Shown: positions 43,395-53,576 of the stretch, piece after piece
Layout of the letters: each line of letters opens with the position of its first letter
How positions within the stretch are numbered: position 1 is the first letter of the stretch
DNA from: Corynespora cassiicola
Taxonomy: Eukaryota; Ascomycota; Dothideomycetes; Pleosporales; Corynesporascaceae
DNA length: 64,000 nt
Direction: 5' to 3'
Assembly (NCBI GenBank): GCA_022059125.1
Contig: JAEUWY010000012.1
Coordinates: 1,984,001 to 2,048,000 of the forward strand
Program-made: the position numbers and the translations under genes
Notes under the pieces: model-generated
What the model saw: only the letters and a program-made list of their open reading frames with translations
Database searches by the model: none
Told to the model about the DNA's origin: nothing

Positions 43395-44012
43395 CGCCCA
43401 CGGACCGCCCGCCTGGCCATGCACATCACCAAGTGCCGACCGACCGCCGCCCTCCTGCGCCAAGCCCTGCCGCCACGAGCCGAACCCAGTTACACATGCC
43501 GTCATTTGGCGGCTGCTGCGCTGTCTGCCCCCGTCTGCCATCCTCATCAAACCATCTGGAGCCTGTGCTGCCCGACCTCCTGATTCAGGGCCCCTCGCCT
43601 CGCTGCCCTCTAGACTCCCTACCGCGCCAGGGCCTTACATGACAGGCTCCCGATGACACGCGACCAGGCCTAGTCAGTCGCCATCGGCAAGCCTACGGGG
43701 CTACCCAGCTCTGTGCCACTGCCCACCGCGCGCTATTGATATACATACTTTCACCACCACCGCCGGTCCCGGGAATACAACGCTGTCCTCGACCTGTTGT
43801 CCACGGGACAGGCCAGCTAGGCGGAGGCATTCCAGTGTGCGGCACATTTGGCCTGCCGCCACCGCCCTTTGTTTGACTGTCAACACGCAGGACTACCTGG
43901 TACATCTAATCGGGCTAGCCGAGCCTGGCTTCACGACAGCTGACCAGGGAGCCATCGCCGAGGAGGAGACGGGGCATACTGGAGAGGCAATACTCGTCCG
44001 ACCGTCATCATC

Positions 44013-45579
44013 ATGGGCAACGAGCAGTCGGACACTGTCGCCAACCGCGATGCCCCTATACCCGTCGTGTCCGTGACCGGACCAGACGATACCTCACAGT
44101 CGGCTTCCGGCGTGCGGACGCCCAACACTCAGGATGGCTCGCGGCACCCCTTGTCGGCGGCAAAGTTGAAGGACAAGCTCGAGTCTTTGGGCGACTCGTT
44201 CACCCGGCCAGAGACTCCCAGCAGAGTGTCAGACAAGCTGTTCACCATGTCAGCCTCAATTGCCAAGAACCCCCATGCTCTATAGTCACATGATATTGAC
44301 CTTTCACAGGCTCCTCTCAAACGTGCTACCCGCACAGGACTACAGCGATGACGAGGATGCACCAACGCCGCAGGTCAAGGACCGACGCTCGCGCAAGTAC
44401 GTCGAGCGCCCCAACTTCTCCATACCCGTCATGTCGTCCAACTTCCGCCGCTTCAACGCACGCATAGGCGTAGCCTTTGTATTCCAAAACCGCCTTATCC
44501 GGCTCTTCACGTGGCGACAGCCTACACAAACTCTCTCGTTCCTCTTCGTATATACCTTTGTGTGCGTGAATCCGACGCTGCTGGCGGTGCTCCCCCTGGC
44601 ATGCTGCCTCTTCTTCATCATGGTCCCTGCCTTCCTAGCCCGCCACCCCCCGCCCCCCACGCACCTGCCCACAGACCTCTACCCGCTGAGCGGACCGCCC
44701 CTCGCGGCGGCCCAGACCATCAAGCCGGCGCCCGAGCTCTCCAAGGACTTCTTCCGCAACATGCGGGACCTGCAGAACGCAATGGAGGACTTTAGCCGGG
44801 GCCACGACGCGGTGCTCGCCTTCCTGACGCCCCTGACCAACTTCTCCAACGAGTCCCTCTCGTCCATGCTCTACATCATCCTCCTGCTCACTTCTTGCCT
44901 GCTCTTCATCTCGGCACACCTCCTCCCCTGGCGCGCCATTGCCCTCGTCCTCGGCTACGCAGCGACCCTCCTCGGCCACCCGACGGTGCAGGACCTCCTC
45001 ACCTCCCCAGAAACGGAGCGCCTCGTCTCGGAAAAGGAGCACGAGGGCCGTTCCCTACTGCTCAACCTCAGCAAGGCCGACATCGAACTTGAGACGGACC
45101 CGGAGACGCGCGAGGTGGAAATCTTCGAGCTCCAGCATCGCGCCCTGCACGATGAGCACGGCGAGTACGAGCCCTACCTCTTCTCCCCCTCGACGTACGC
45201 GCCACTGTCCCCCGCCCGCATCGCGGGCGACAGGCCCAAGGGCACGCCCTTCTTCGAGGACGTGCAGCCCCCGCGCGGCTGGCGCTGGAGCGACAAGAAG
45301 TGGACCCTAGACCTGCTGTCGCGCGAGTGGGTCGAGGAGCGCTGCGTCACGGGCGTAGAGGTCGAGATCGAGGGCGAGCGCTGGGTCACGGATCTGCACT
45401 ACGAGGTGCTCGAGGATGAGAGCCCCGGCCGGAACAAGGGGAAGAAGAGGAAGAGCGACCCCGAGCAGGAGATTTTGAGGCGCGCGTGGGAAAGCAGTAA
45501 GCCCAGTCGCAAGGGCGAGTGGAGGAGGCGCAGGTGGGTGAGGTATTGCGAGCGTATGCCCGTCAGTAGTTTGGATTGA
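44013..45579 (+). CDS. Pex24/dysferlin-domain peroxisomal membrane protein (Pex28-Pex32 type)
   Basis: Exons 44013-44248 and 44310-45579 give 501 residues. The junction restores DKLFT-M-LLSNVLPAQD, although the donor gtcagc is weak. The body matches the fungal Pex28-Pex32 family: PVMSSNFRRFNARIGVAFVF, QNRLIRLFTWRQPTQTLSFL, and RNMRDLQNAMEDFSR. Hydrophobic segments lie at about 153-187 and 264-302. The C-terminal half shows the dysferlin-like aromatic pattern (EIFELQHRALH, PRGWRWSDKKWTLDLL, WRRRRWVRYCERM). Yeast members control peroxisome number and ER contact sites. There is no signal peptide; the N-terminus is Ser/Thr-rich and polar. Which paralogue this is cannot be decided from sequence alone. 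Confidence 0.88.
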
Positions 45580-46051
45580 GGGGAGGTTGCTGGTGTAGGG
45601 GAGTGATTGGCGTAATGACTCGATGACAATGCATATATGGATTATGTTTATTTAGCGTAGTGTTTGGGGTTTTTTGGGAATGCAAAAAAAAAAAAACAGG
45701 TAACCAATGCATGGCCTTGTAACCCGTCCGTACGTACCTGCGCAACCAAGTATCGGTATTTACCATGGAACCTTGTGGGTTTTGTGTCGCCCAGATGAAG
45801 TCACAGGTTTAGCACGTCGTTGGAGTCGCATTCGAAGAGACTCTAAACCCTGCAGGGGTTTTTTGTTCAAAAACAACAAACAAAATCGTCATGACAAAGC
45901 ACTTTCAAGTTCCGAGTGCAGATTTGGGGAAATTCCGTCGCCTCTTCCGAGTCAACTTACGGATGATAGCGGCTGGCTTTGAGAGTCTGGGTTGGGAGAT
46001 TGTGCTTGTGGGATTTTTTGGTCTATCTTGTCTTGTCTTGTCTTGTATACT
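45580..46051. other. Convergent intergenic region
   Basis: About 470 bp between two convergent genes. It holds a 13-bp A run near 45684-45696 and a (TCTTG)4 repeat at 46026-46045, just past the stop codon of the GTPase gene. Confidence 0.6.
46026..46045. repeat. Pentamer tandem repeat (TCTTG)4
   Basis: Four perfect copies in the presumed 3' untranslated region of the GTPase gene. Confidence 0.9.
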
Positions 46052-47957
46052 CTACGCCCTTCCCACCTTGAAGGACAGGATCTGTGGAAATGTCCGTTAG
46101 CAAGCCGAGTCCTACTTCCCTCCCGTGACCTCGTAGACGAAGCAGTAGGAGACTAGAATGAGCAAGAAAGAAAGTGGCCTAACAGAACAGAAGACAGCAA
46201 GAGAGTGACGGAGAGAAAAGGAGAAGAAGGAAAACAAAACTCACATCATTCTTCCCCACCTGCACAACATCATTCTCACTAACCCTCACCCCACCCGTAG
46301 TCTCCACATAGGCCATGGGCGCATCCCCCATGACCTTCCTATACACATCCCCCACCGTACTCCCCCTCTTGACGAGCACGCAGTCCCGAAACACGGCCGT
46401 GGATGATGCACTCCCGCTGGAAAAGGTATTTATATTGCGGACGGGAAAGACGGGCACGAGGCCTAGCAGCTCGGCGGCGCGCGACAGGACCTGCACGACG
46501 CCCGTGGACCCGAACCGATACAGCACCATGTCCTTGAGGTTCTCGATGCGCGTCTTGAGCTTGTCGTCGAGCTCCTTGAGGCCGCCGCCGTCCGGGTCGC
46601 CCTGCTCGATCAGGTCCTCGCGCGTGTCCACAAACTCGGAGCCCTCAGTGTACTGGACGAAACCCTGCTTGGCCAGCTTGCGGAGGAAGACCTCTGAGAT
46701 TGCGCTGCAGAGGACGATGCTCTTGGGGTCCTGCATCTTTGCTATCTTGGAAATGTTCTTGTCGGCATCCGGGTGGTCGATTTTGTTGAGGGCGATGACG
46801 GTGGGGAATTTCTCGTCGGTGAAGGCGTTTACCACGCGCTCGATTGTTTCGTCGGACCAGTCTTGCAGCGGCTCCTTGAGGTTGAGCTTGTCCAGGCAGC
46901 GGGCCACGACGGTAGATGTGGAGCCGTAGCCTGAGAACTGGTTCTGCAGCGTCTCGACTGCCGTGGCTTTTATAGCGACGTGGCGGCGCTTGATGGAGCC
47001 CCTGGGGGTTCTTGATCTTAGCTCTTCTTTCTTCTTCTCTTGTACGAGGTGGTCACCGTCGAGGGATGTGATTACCATTTATCCATCAAGTTCCCTTGTA
47101 TCCAGCGCACAATCTCCGACCGCAGCCAGACGATATCTTGACTTGGGTCGTACCCCCGCGTAGCCTTTCCTATCTAGATATCAGCCTGTTTCTTCGCTTT
47201 CTAGCCACATACCACCCTCATCTTCACTCTTTCCACTTCCTAAATTATCCACTCCCCCTCTTGACCTTTCACAACTTACCCTCGGCATCCGTCGTCCCAC
47301 TCACATCCACAACATGCACCAACGCATCCGCATGCCTCAAATCGTCCAAGAACCGATTCCCCAGCCCTTTTCCCATGTGCGCCCCGGGCACCAGCCCGGC
47401 CACGTCTAGCAACTCAATGGGCACCGACCTCCTCCCATCGACGCACGACCCATAGTTGGGCTTGCACCTGGCCGACTGCCCCACGCGCGCGCACGCGCAT
47501 TCAATCTGCAAGTATCCGATCGCGCGCTGCGGATCAATCGTCGTGAATCTGCGGGGAGCCGGGGAAAGCAACGCGTTAGGACGCTGTGATTTTTTTTTCT
47601 CGCTTTCAAACGCGCAATTGAAATCGCAACGACGAGTTCGGGGGGCTTCGGTGGAGGGACTCGTGCGGGAAAGCTGGTAGGTGCGTGGGTGCGTGTGCGG
47701 GGTTCACTACTTACGGAAAGTTTCCTGGAGGGCGGCATTAGCACTCGTTTTTGTTTACGGCTGAAAGAGGTGGCTCTCGCGGAACCGGAGCGTTTTCTAC
47801 GGACCGACTTTGGAGGTGGCATCCGTCAAGCTGCCATGTATAGTCTCAGATGCGTGCTCATGAGGAGGAAGAGGAGGGGCAGAGCGCACCTGTTGAGCGT
47901 GGTTGACTTTCCAGACGAGGGCTTGCCAACGAGGCCAATAAGAGGGTCGCGGGGCAT
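46052..47957 (-). CDS. YchF/Obg-related GTPase, Ygr210-type
   Basis: Seven exons (47957-47890, 47830-47805, 47724-47715, 47548-47280, 47169-47076, 47001-46245, 46081-46052) give 417 residues. It belongs to the Obg-like P-loop GTPases found as Ygr210c in yeast; the precise role is unknown, ribosome-linked in related OLA1/YchF proteins. G1 is [10 protein letters not shown] at 10-19; G3 reads [19 protein letters not shown]4 is NKID in [14 protein letters not shown]. The TGS-like end reads [16 protein letters not shown]. Exon 3 is only 10 nt (GAAACTTTCC) and supplies part of SKVGNFPFTTID, a block conserved in the family, so it is very likely real. The donor of exon 2 (gtccgt) is unusual. The last intron is 163 bp. 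Confidence 0.9.
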
Positions 47958-48465
47958 TATGGATGAGGATTATGCAAATCACAAACGCTCAGGAGCATGC
48001 GCAAGTCTAGCAAGATGCTGTGAAGATTGATCATTCCAAGGTGATTGAATTTCGCCGCTTATCGATAAGGACTTTACCTTAGTCAGCACGTACAAAGTAT
48101 CATCCCACCGTTTGCCATGTCAAGACATGTCCAACGACGAAAGTGGAGCGTCAGTCGGCAAGGCAGCACATTCACCGGACCGTAGCATGAGACCGTAGCA
48201 TGATTTAGGAAGCTGCATTTATATATATGTATTACACAACTTTATACAGTCATGTCTTCAAAATGTTCAATAACCCAGTGAAAGACGCCTTAATCGGCCC
48301 TTTCCAGGTCGACCATCGACTCCAAAATTTCCCCTCTAATAAAGTGATATTATTGCAGAAAACGTAGCCCACTCAAGGGTCTAAGCGCCATATCCAGCTG
48401 CTCGCAATCGTAAATGCTGGAGTTTGCCTAACCGAATGAAATGACCCCCCAAGATCACTACTACT
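47958..48465. other. Intergenic with a 13-bp tandem duplication
   Basis: About 510 bp with no gene. GACCGTAGCATGA is duplicated exactly at 48178-48190 and 48191-48203. Confidence 0.55.
48178..48203. repeat. 13-bp tandem duplication
   Basis: Two exact adjacent copies of GACCGTAGCATGA. Confidence 0.9.
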
Positions 48466-50018
48466 CTAAAAGATCAAGGTTGCGCCAAAGATGGTCGAGG
48501 AAAGAACCACCAGTCCGCAGACGAGAGGAGCCATGGAGAACTCGGCGGGGCGGAGAGAGGCGGCGGCACCCTGGCTGGCGGAGCTTCCAGAGGCACCAGC
48601 AGCAGCACCACCGGAAGTGACGGCGCCGGCAGCGGCGGAAGCGAGGGTAGTCTCCTTGCTACCAGCGGACTGGCTGCCATCACCCTTGAGTCCGGGACCC
48701 TTGCCGGCACCGTTCTTCAGGTACTCGTCAGCACCTTCGGGGAAGGCAGGGAGCTCATCGGCAGAGATGGTGACGTTCCAGGTCTTGGACTTGTCGGGGC
48801 AAGTAGAAGGCTTGCCGTCCGACTTGAAGCCGCCATCGCCAGTAGGAGACTTGGTCTTGGCAAGAGCACTCTTCAGGGCCTTGAAGTCATCGAGCTCCTC
48901 GACGCTGTCACCGTTGATCTTGACTAGACCGTACTTGGAGCCCTCCTCGGAGTACTCGTAGACGAGACCACCGGAGTAGACAGCAGACATGTCGTCACCG
49001 TAAATGGAAGCAACCTCCTCAAACTCACGCTTGTTGGTGTTGCAGCCGTACTCGGAAAGGCTAGGTCTTGTTAGCAATGTCACGTACAGGACGGCGATTG
49101 GCCACTTACAAGATGGGGATGCTGTAGTCGCTGAACTTCTCGACCTTCTTGTCCCAGCCCGAAGTAGTGAAGGAGGATGGGTCACACCACGAGTAGTCGT
49201 TGAAAGCGAAGAAGTCGCTGCGGACAGCATCGTCACCACAGTTCATGTACTGAGCCATCTCAAGACGGTTGGACTCGACATCAGCGGCAGAGTAGCCGAC
49301 GGGAATCTTGCGGTAGCCCTGGGCGTTGATGTAGGACTTGAGATCACGGGTGACGGCCTTGACGAAGGGAGCGCAAGACGTGGTCGAGTCGTCGTTGATG
49401 ACCTCGTTACCAGAGAAGAACAACAGAGTGTTGTCATACTTCTGGAAGGCATCGACGGTCGCGAACAAGCTCTGCAAGTACACCTTGTTGTACGAGACCT
49501 CAGGCTCAGCGCGGTTGAGGGAGTACTTGGGGGTGTTGACGTCAAGGGCCAGGTAGATGCCAGCGTCAGCGAGTGCGCTCATGCACTCGTCGTGATCGGC
49601 CGTGTTGTCGACAGTGTAGACACGGATGGTGTTGATGCCAAGGCTCTTGAACTTCTCGAGATCACGCTTGCAGCCATCGACGTCGGCGATGGGGTCCTTG
49701 GCGTCGGAGGCTCCGCCTGATTCACGTCAGTTTCAGGTGCACCGCCATTGGCTCGGGGATAGGGTACGTACCAGGCTGGTAATCGACACCGCGAACGTAG
49801 AAACGCTGATCGCCGGCGAAGAAAGCTGCCGTCTCGTCAGTTGCTTTGTTTTTCCTCGGGGGGTCGCCAATTGATCAGCGAGAGCAGAATGACGTACCAT
49901 TTCCCTTGACAGTCACCGGAGTGATGGAGGCACGCTTGGTGGTGCCGGTGGCAGCGGGGGAAGCGGCGGCGGAGGCCACAAGGGCGCCAGAGATGGCGGC
50001 AATAGCGAAGGACTTCAT
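48466..50018 (-). CDS. GPI-anchored 1,3-beta-glucanosyltransferase, GH72 (Gel/Gas)
   Basis: Exons 50018-49898, 49825-49772, 49716-49110 and 49060-48466 give 458 residues. The enzyme cuts and re-joins beta-1,3-glucan chains at the outer face of the plasma membrane and in the wall. A signal peptide (MKSFAIAAISGALVASAAAS) precedes the GH72 domain (RFYVRGVDYQPGG, then NTIRVYTVDNTADHDECM). Catalytic acid/base Glu163 lies in FFSGNEVIND and nucleophile Glu264 in PIFLSEYGCN, the spacing of Gas1 (161/262). No Cys-rich X8 module is seen, so it is Gel1-like. A Ser/Ala/Gly-rich stalk and a hydrophobic end (MAPLVCGLVVLSSTIFGATL) form the GPI signal. The first two introns have identical gtacgt donors. Confidence 0.95.
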
Positions 50019-51394
50019 GATGATGGCGGGAGCTGTAGCTGGTAGGCTGTCGAAATATTACGGATCCGAGCGGAGTGGACGGAGCAAGGAAAGGGTGGTG
50101 GGGAGGAGACGGGTGAGAAAAGGCTGCAGGCGATTGCAGTGAAAAGGAAGAAGCGGGCGCGGGTTGGGCCCAGACAAACGAGTGTGTGGAAGATGGAATT
50201 AAAAAAGATGGCAGGAGAGGAGGGAGGCTGCTGGGAGGAAGAAGGGTTGGAATGGCAGGAGAGGCTGCTGGGAGGAGTCTGGCTTTTAGGGGATACGGAC
50301 CATGGTAGCAGGCTCGATCGGTGGAATGTACAGGCGCGGTGCGATTGGGCGGGAGGCAGGTGGCGTTGCGAGGGACCCCGGACGGGCAGCAGCGAAGCAT
50401 CGCCTAGCGGCAGTGGGCGCAGACAAGAGTGCGCCCAGGAGCCTCCAAGCGGGCTCCAAGCACGCCCCAAGCCCGCAGAAGCATGCTTGGAAAAAACGGG
50501 GCCAGGCTGCTGATCATGCTTGATTCCGCAACATTGGTGTGGTCCTGTTGCTTCACACCCGCTGCTGAAACGCGCGTCGCCGTCACTTTCCACCACTGTG
50601 ACTGGTGATCCGAATTAAAATAGCTGCCAAACGGGGGGCGGGAGGCGGCTCCCTGGCGCTCCTGGTAGCTCCCTGCCTCCTCTCCAACCATACCCAGTAC
50701 GTCGCCTGCCAGCAAGCTTGCGCCGGCGCCCACTGATTGCCTGCGCCCGTCCCCTCCTGGTCCCATCCCGGCCAGCGCCGCAAACGACGGCGCCTCTGCC
50801 GGGCCTGTTCTCTGTTGCGAAACAGCGACGCTGCTGGCACTGTGGGGGGACGGGGAGGACCCTCTGCGGCTCGAGAATTGCGATTTGCGCTTCCCATGCT
50901 GGGCTGATCTATTCGCTGCATCTCACGGTTGGGGCCGGTTATTTGTTGACATCATGGGCGCTGCTCCACTGCAACCTTGCGAGAGAATTTCTGTCGGGAA
51001 CGTGAGCCTAACCAAACTTCGTATTCCGCCGCACTCATCGTATGCGCCACGAGCGCCCTCATCTTCCTCGCCGCCTTTGATGCCTACTATGTACATCCCC
51101 CCGTCCCTACCTGAGACTGCAATCCATTACCCCATTACCATTATAGCATGCCTTGTACGTCGGCTGCTCCTTGTCGGCTTGCCGTGTCGTGCCCGTTTTC
51201 CATAAAGTCCATGAATCAAAAGAGAAAGTGAAATAATGATGCCACAAGTTGCACGTGCCGTACCCCGAGCGGCCAGCCCTCTGCCAACACGAACCGTCTC
51301 AGCCACCGGAGCTGCAGGTCGGAAGACGCCCAAGCTCGGCCCTGTCACACGCTTGTCAGTCGGTGCACTGGCCCAGAGGCGCAGTTCTCTTCAC
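50019..51394. other. Intergenic, 1.4 kb
   Basis: GH72 promoter on the left and 3' flank of the syntaxin gene on the right. No gene supported. Confidence 0.55.
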
Positions 51395-52575
51395 CTAAGC
51401 AGCGGCGTTGTTGTTGTTACCGCCACCACCACCCCCGTTGTCCCTCAGACCAAAGTACAGTCCCAGGACCAATGCGAGGATAACAATGATGGCCACCACG
51501 ACAAGGAGCGTCCACCACTTGAGCTTCCGGGCCCGCCTCGCTGACGCAATACCCTGGTCGAGCTTCTCGTTGGCTTGCTTGGTATCGTCCGTAACCTGCA
51601 CCGTCTGCTGCTCAACTTGTTCAACTTGATGTTCCTGGACCTCGACCTGCTGGGCCAATTCCTGGAACAGCATCGCGAGCTCGCCCAGTGTCTTCTCGAT
51701 GCGCTGGATATCATTGTGACGAGCCCGGACGGCGCCCAGTGCCGAAGATGCCTGGCCGCTGCGGTTGCTCTTGAGCTGTGGAGAAGAGTCAGTTGTGCTT
51801 TCCCCAGTGCGGCAGTGGACAACGTACAGCTTGCTGGAATATACCCTCATTGCCCCAGTCCGCATTCGCCGCCTCTCGGACTTCCTCTTCGCTCGCCTCT
51901 GGGTTGATGATGCGGTACTGTCGCGCGATGGCCTCTCGGTACCTCTGGGAATAGTCCGACTCTTCCTGCTGGAACTTCTGGAGCTGATCCTTGAACGTGC
52001 GCTTCAGCGTTTCAACCTGCGACCTCTTGATGGAGCTGTTGGGGTCTCGCGCAGCATCGCGCTCCAAGAACTTGATCTCATCCTTGATCTGCGTGTTGAG
52101 AATCTGCGTCTGCGACACGATGCTCTCCAGCTGGGCGGATGAGCGGTTGTCAGTCGAGTGGAGCATGCGCTGGTGGATGGTACTGATCTCTCCAATGTTT
52201 GTCGTCAATTGCCCTATCCTGGTCTTTGCGCCATTGGTGCGCGAGAGAAAGTCTTGGTGGTTTAGTGGCGCGCTGCCCTGGTGGGTCGGGGGTGCGCTAG
52301 GTGCCGAGTACTGCGAACCCTGAGAATAGTTGGAGTCGCCGTGGTGCAGAGGGTTTGGTGGGTCGAGCTGCGGCTCGTTCTGCGCATGCTGCTTCGCGGA
52401 GTCAGGGTCATGATCGCTGCCAAACAAACGAGCATCCGTCGCTTACCGTGCCGCCGTACGGATTGGAGTCTCCATATCCGCCTGCAGTACCTCCGTATGG
52501 GTTGGAGCCGCCGTAGCCTGCCTCCGCCTGCCCATATGGGTTTCCGCCGTACTGTTGATACCCGCCGTAAGACAT
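51395..52575 (-). CDS. Plasma-membrane syntaxin, Sso1/Psy1-type t-SNARE
   Basis: Exons 52575-52447, 52388-51828 and 51775-51395 give 356 residues. It is the Qa-SNARE for exocytosis, pairing with Sec9- and Snc-type proteins. Order: a Gly/Tyr/Asn/Pro-rich tail with NPYG repeats (1-43), a linker, the three-helix Habc region (about 95-225), the SNARE helix (about 250-313: RHNDIQRIEKTLGELAMLFQ), and one C-terminal anchor (316-340: WWTLLVVVAIIVILALVLGL). A short luminal tail of Gly6 and Asn4 follows, unusual for a syntaxin end. The N-terminal NPYGG repeats recur four times. All introns are phase 0. The start ATG precedes SYGGYQQYGGNPYGQ. The acceptor of intron 1 could move by one codon. Confidence 0.93.
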
Positions 52576-53576
52576 GGTGAGTGGGAAATTAGAAGGCTGG
52601 AATCGCTCGGGATGGTGCAGAGAGGTCGTCGCGGAAGCTCCGGAAGGCCGCGCTTATGGAGCGCAAATGCTGACAACTCGTCAAGAACGAATGCAAAGAT
52701 GCGAATTGATGGCGGGCGATTAATGCGATGCAGCCAGCGTGAAGCGGTCGACGAGGCCGAGACTGTTGTGGGTGGAGCGACAATTAAATGAGCCCGCCTG
52801 CCTAGCTCATCGCCCCAAATCTCCCGGGCGGGTGTGGACGTCATGTGGTCCGTGCCTTGTCATCTCATAACCGGCTTAGCCCCGACCGCAGCACTGTCAA
52901 CGAACACTGTCGGCTACCCATCTATGGAGAAGGAACATGGCCCACTCGCAAAGCTGCCATCTTCTGGGAATTCATCGTCTCTTTGAGCCCCGCTTCTCTG
53001 CCTTGCGAGGCCTTCCACAAGGTCGTCAGCCCCTCGCCCTCCAGGCGTCGTCTATGGTGCACGTCGATGAAGAGGCTGTGTTGCTAGGCACATTGGCATC
53101 CTGCAGACAAGAAGCCATTACGCGCGGCCCGTCTTTTTGCCTCGCCCAAAGCTGGTGACGGCATATTCGGTCTTACTGGCGAGTCCCTCTTTCCGGCCCT
53201 CATACCAACGGAACTGCTCGGCTCTCAAAGTCCACGAGATCACATTGATGAATAATAATAATCACGAGACCCAGCATCTGGCCAGAACGAGTTAATCTTT
53301 GAGAGGAAAGAAAATCTAATTCCATCTATCAGACAAGAAATACCCCATTAACTGCAAACATGAGGCTTTTCAAGAGGAAATAGGAAAGTGGTCTACCCAA
53401 AATGGACTATCGTACATCTAACAAGATTGCGCAAACTTGGAAAGAAACAAGAAAGGAGACCTGCAAATGTGATACAACAACAAAACATCGCAAGAATGAA
53501 CAATCAGCTTAAAAGGCCATTTTGACATGTTGCTCATGCCTCTTCCTCTCCCATCTGTCAGCCAATACAAACCTCT
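52576..53576. other. Intergenic, 1.0 kb
   Basis: Syntaxin promoter and Argonaute 3' flank. No gene supported. From about 53220 rightward the sequence becomes noticeably richer in A and T. Confidence 0.55.

Larger units (their letters stand above)
42299..44012. other. GC-rich divergent intergenic region with tandem repeats
   Basis: 1.7 kb between the kinase and the Pex24-domain gene. It is open in nearly all frames because of high GC (ORFs up to 330 codons), which is not evidence of coding. It holds two tandem repeats, listed separately. Confidence 0.5.

Noticed and set aside
42664..43656. 330-codon plus-strand ORF in the GC-rich intergenic region
   Set aside because: Several frames on both strands are open together here; product is low-complexity Ala/Arg/Pro with no motif.
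46179..46244. Hydrophobic C-terminal read-through of the GTPase ([14 protein letters not shown])
   Set aside because: This is intron 6 in frame; splicing to 46081 gives the conserved ILSFKVGRA end.
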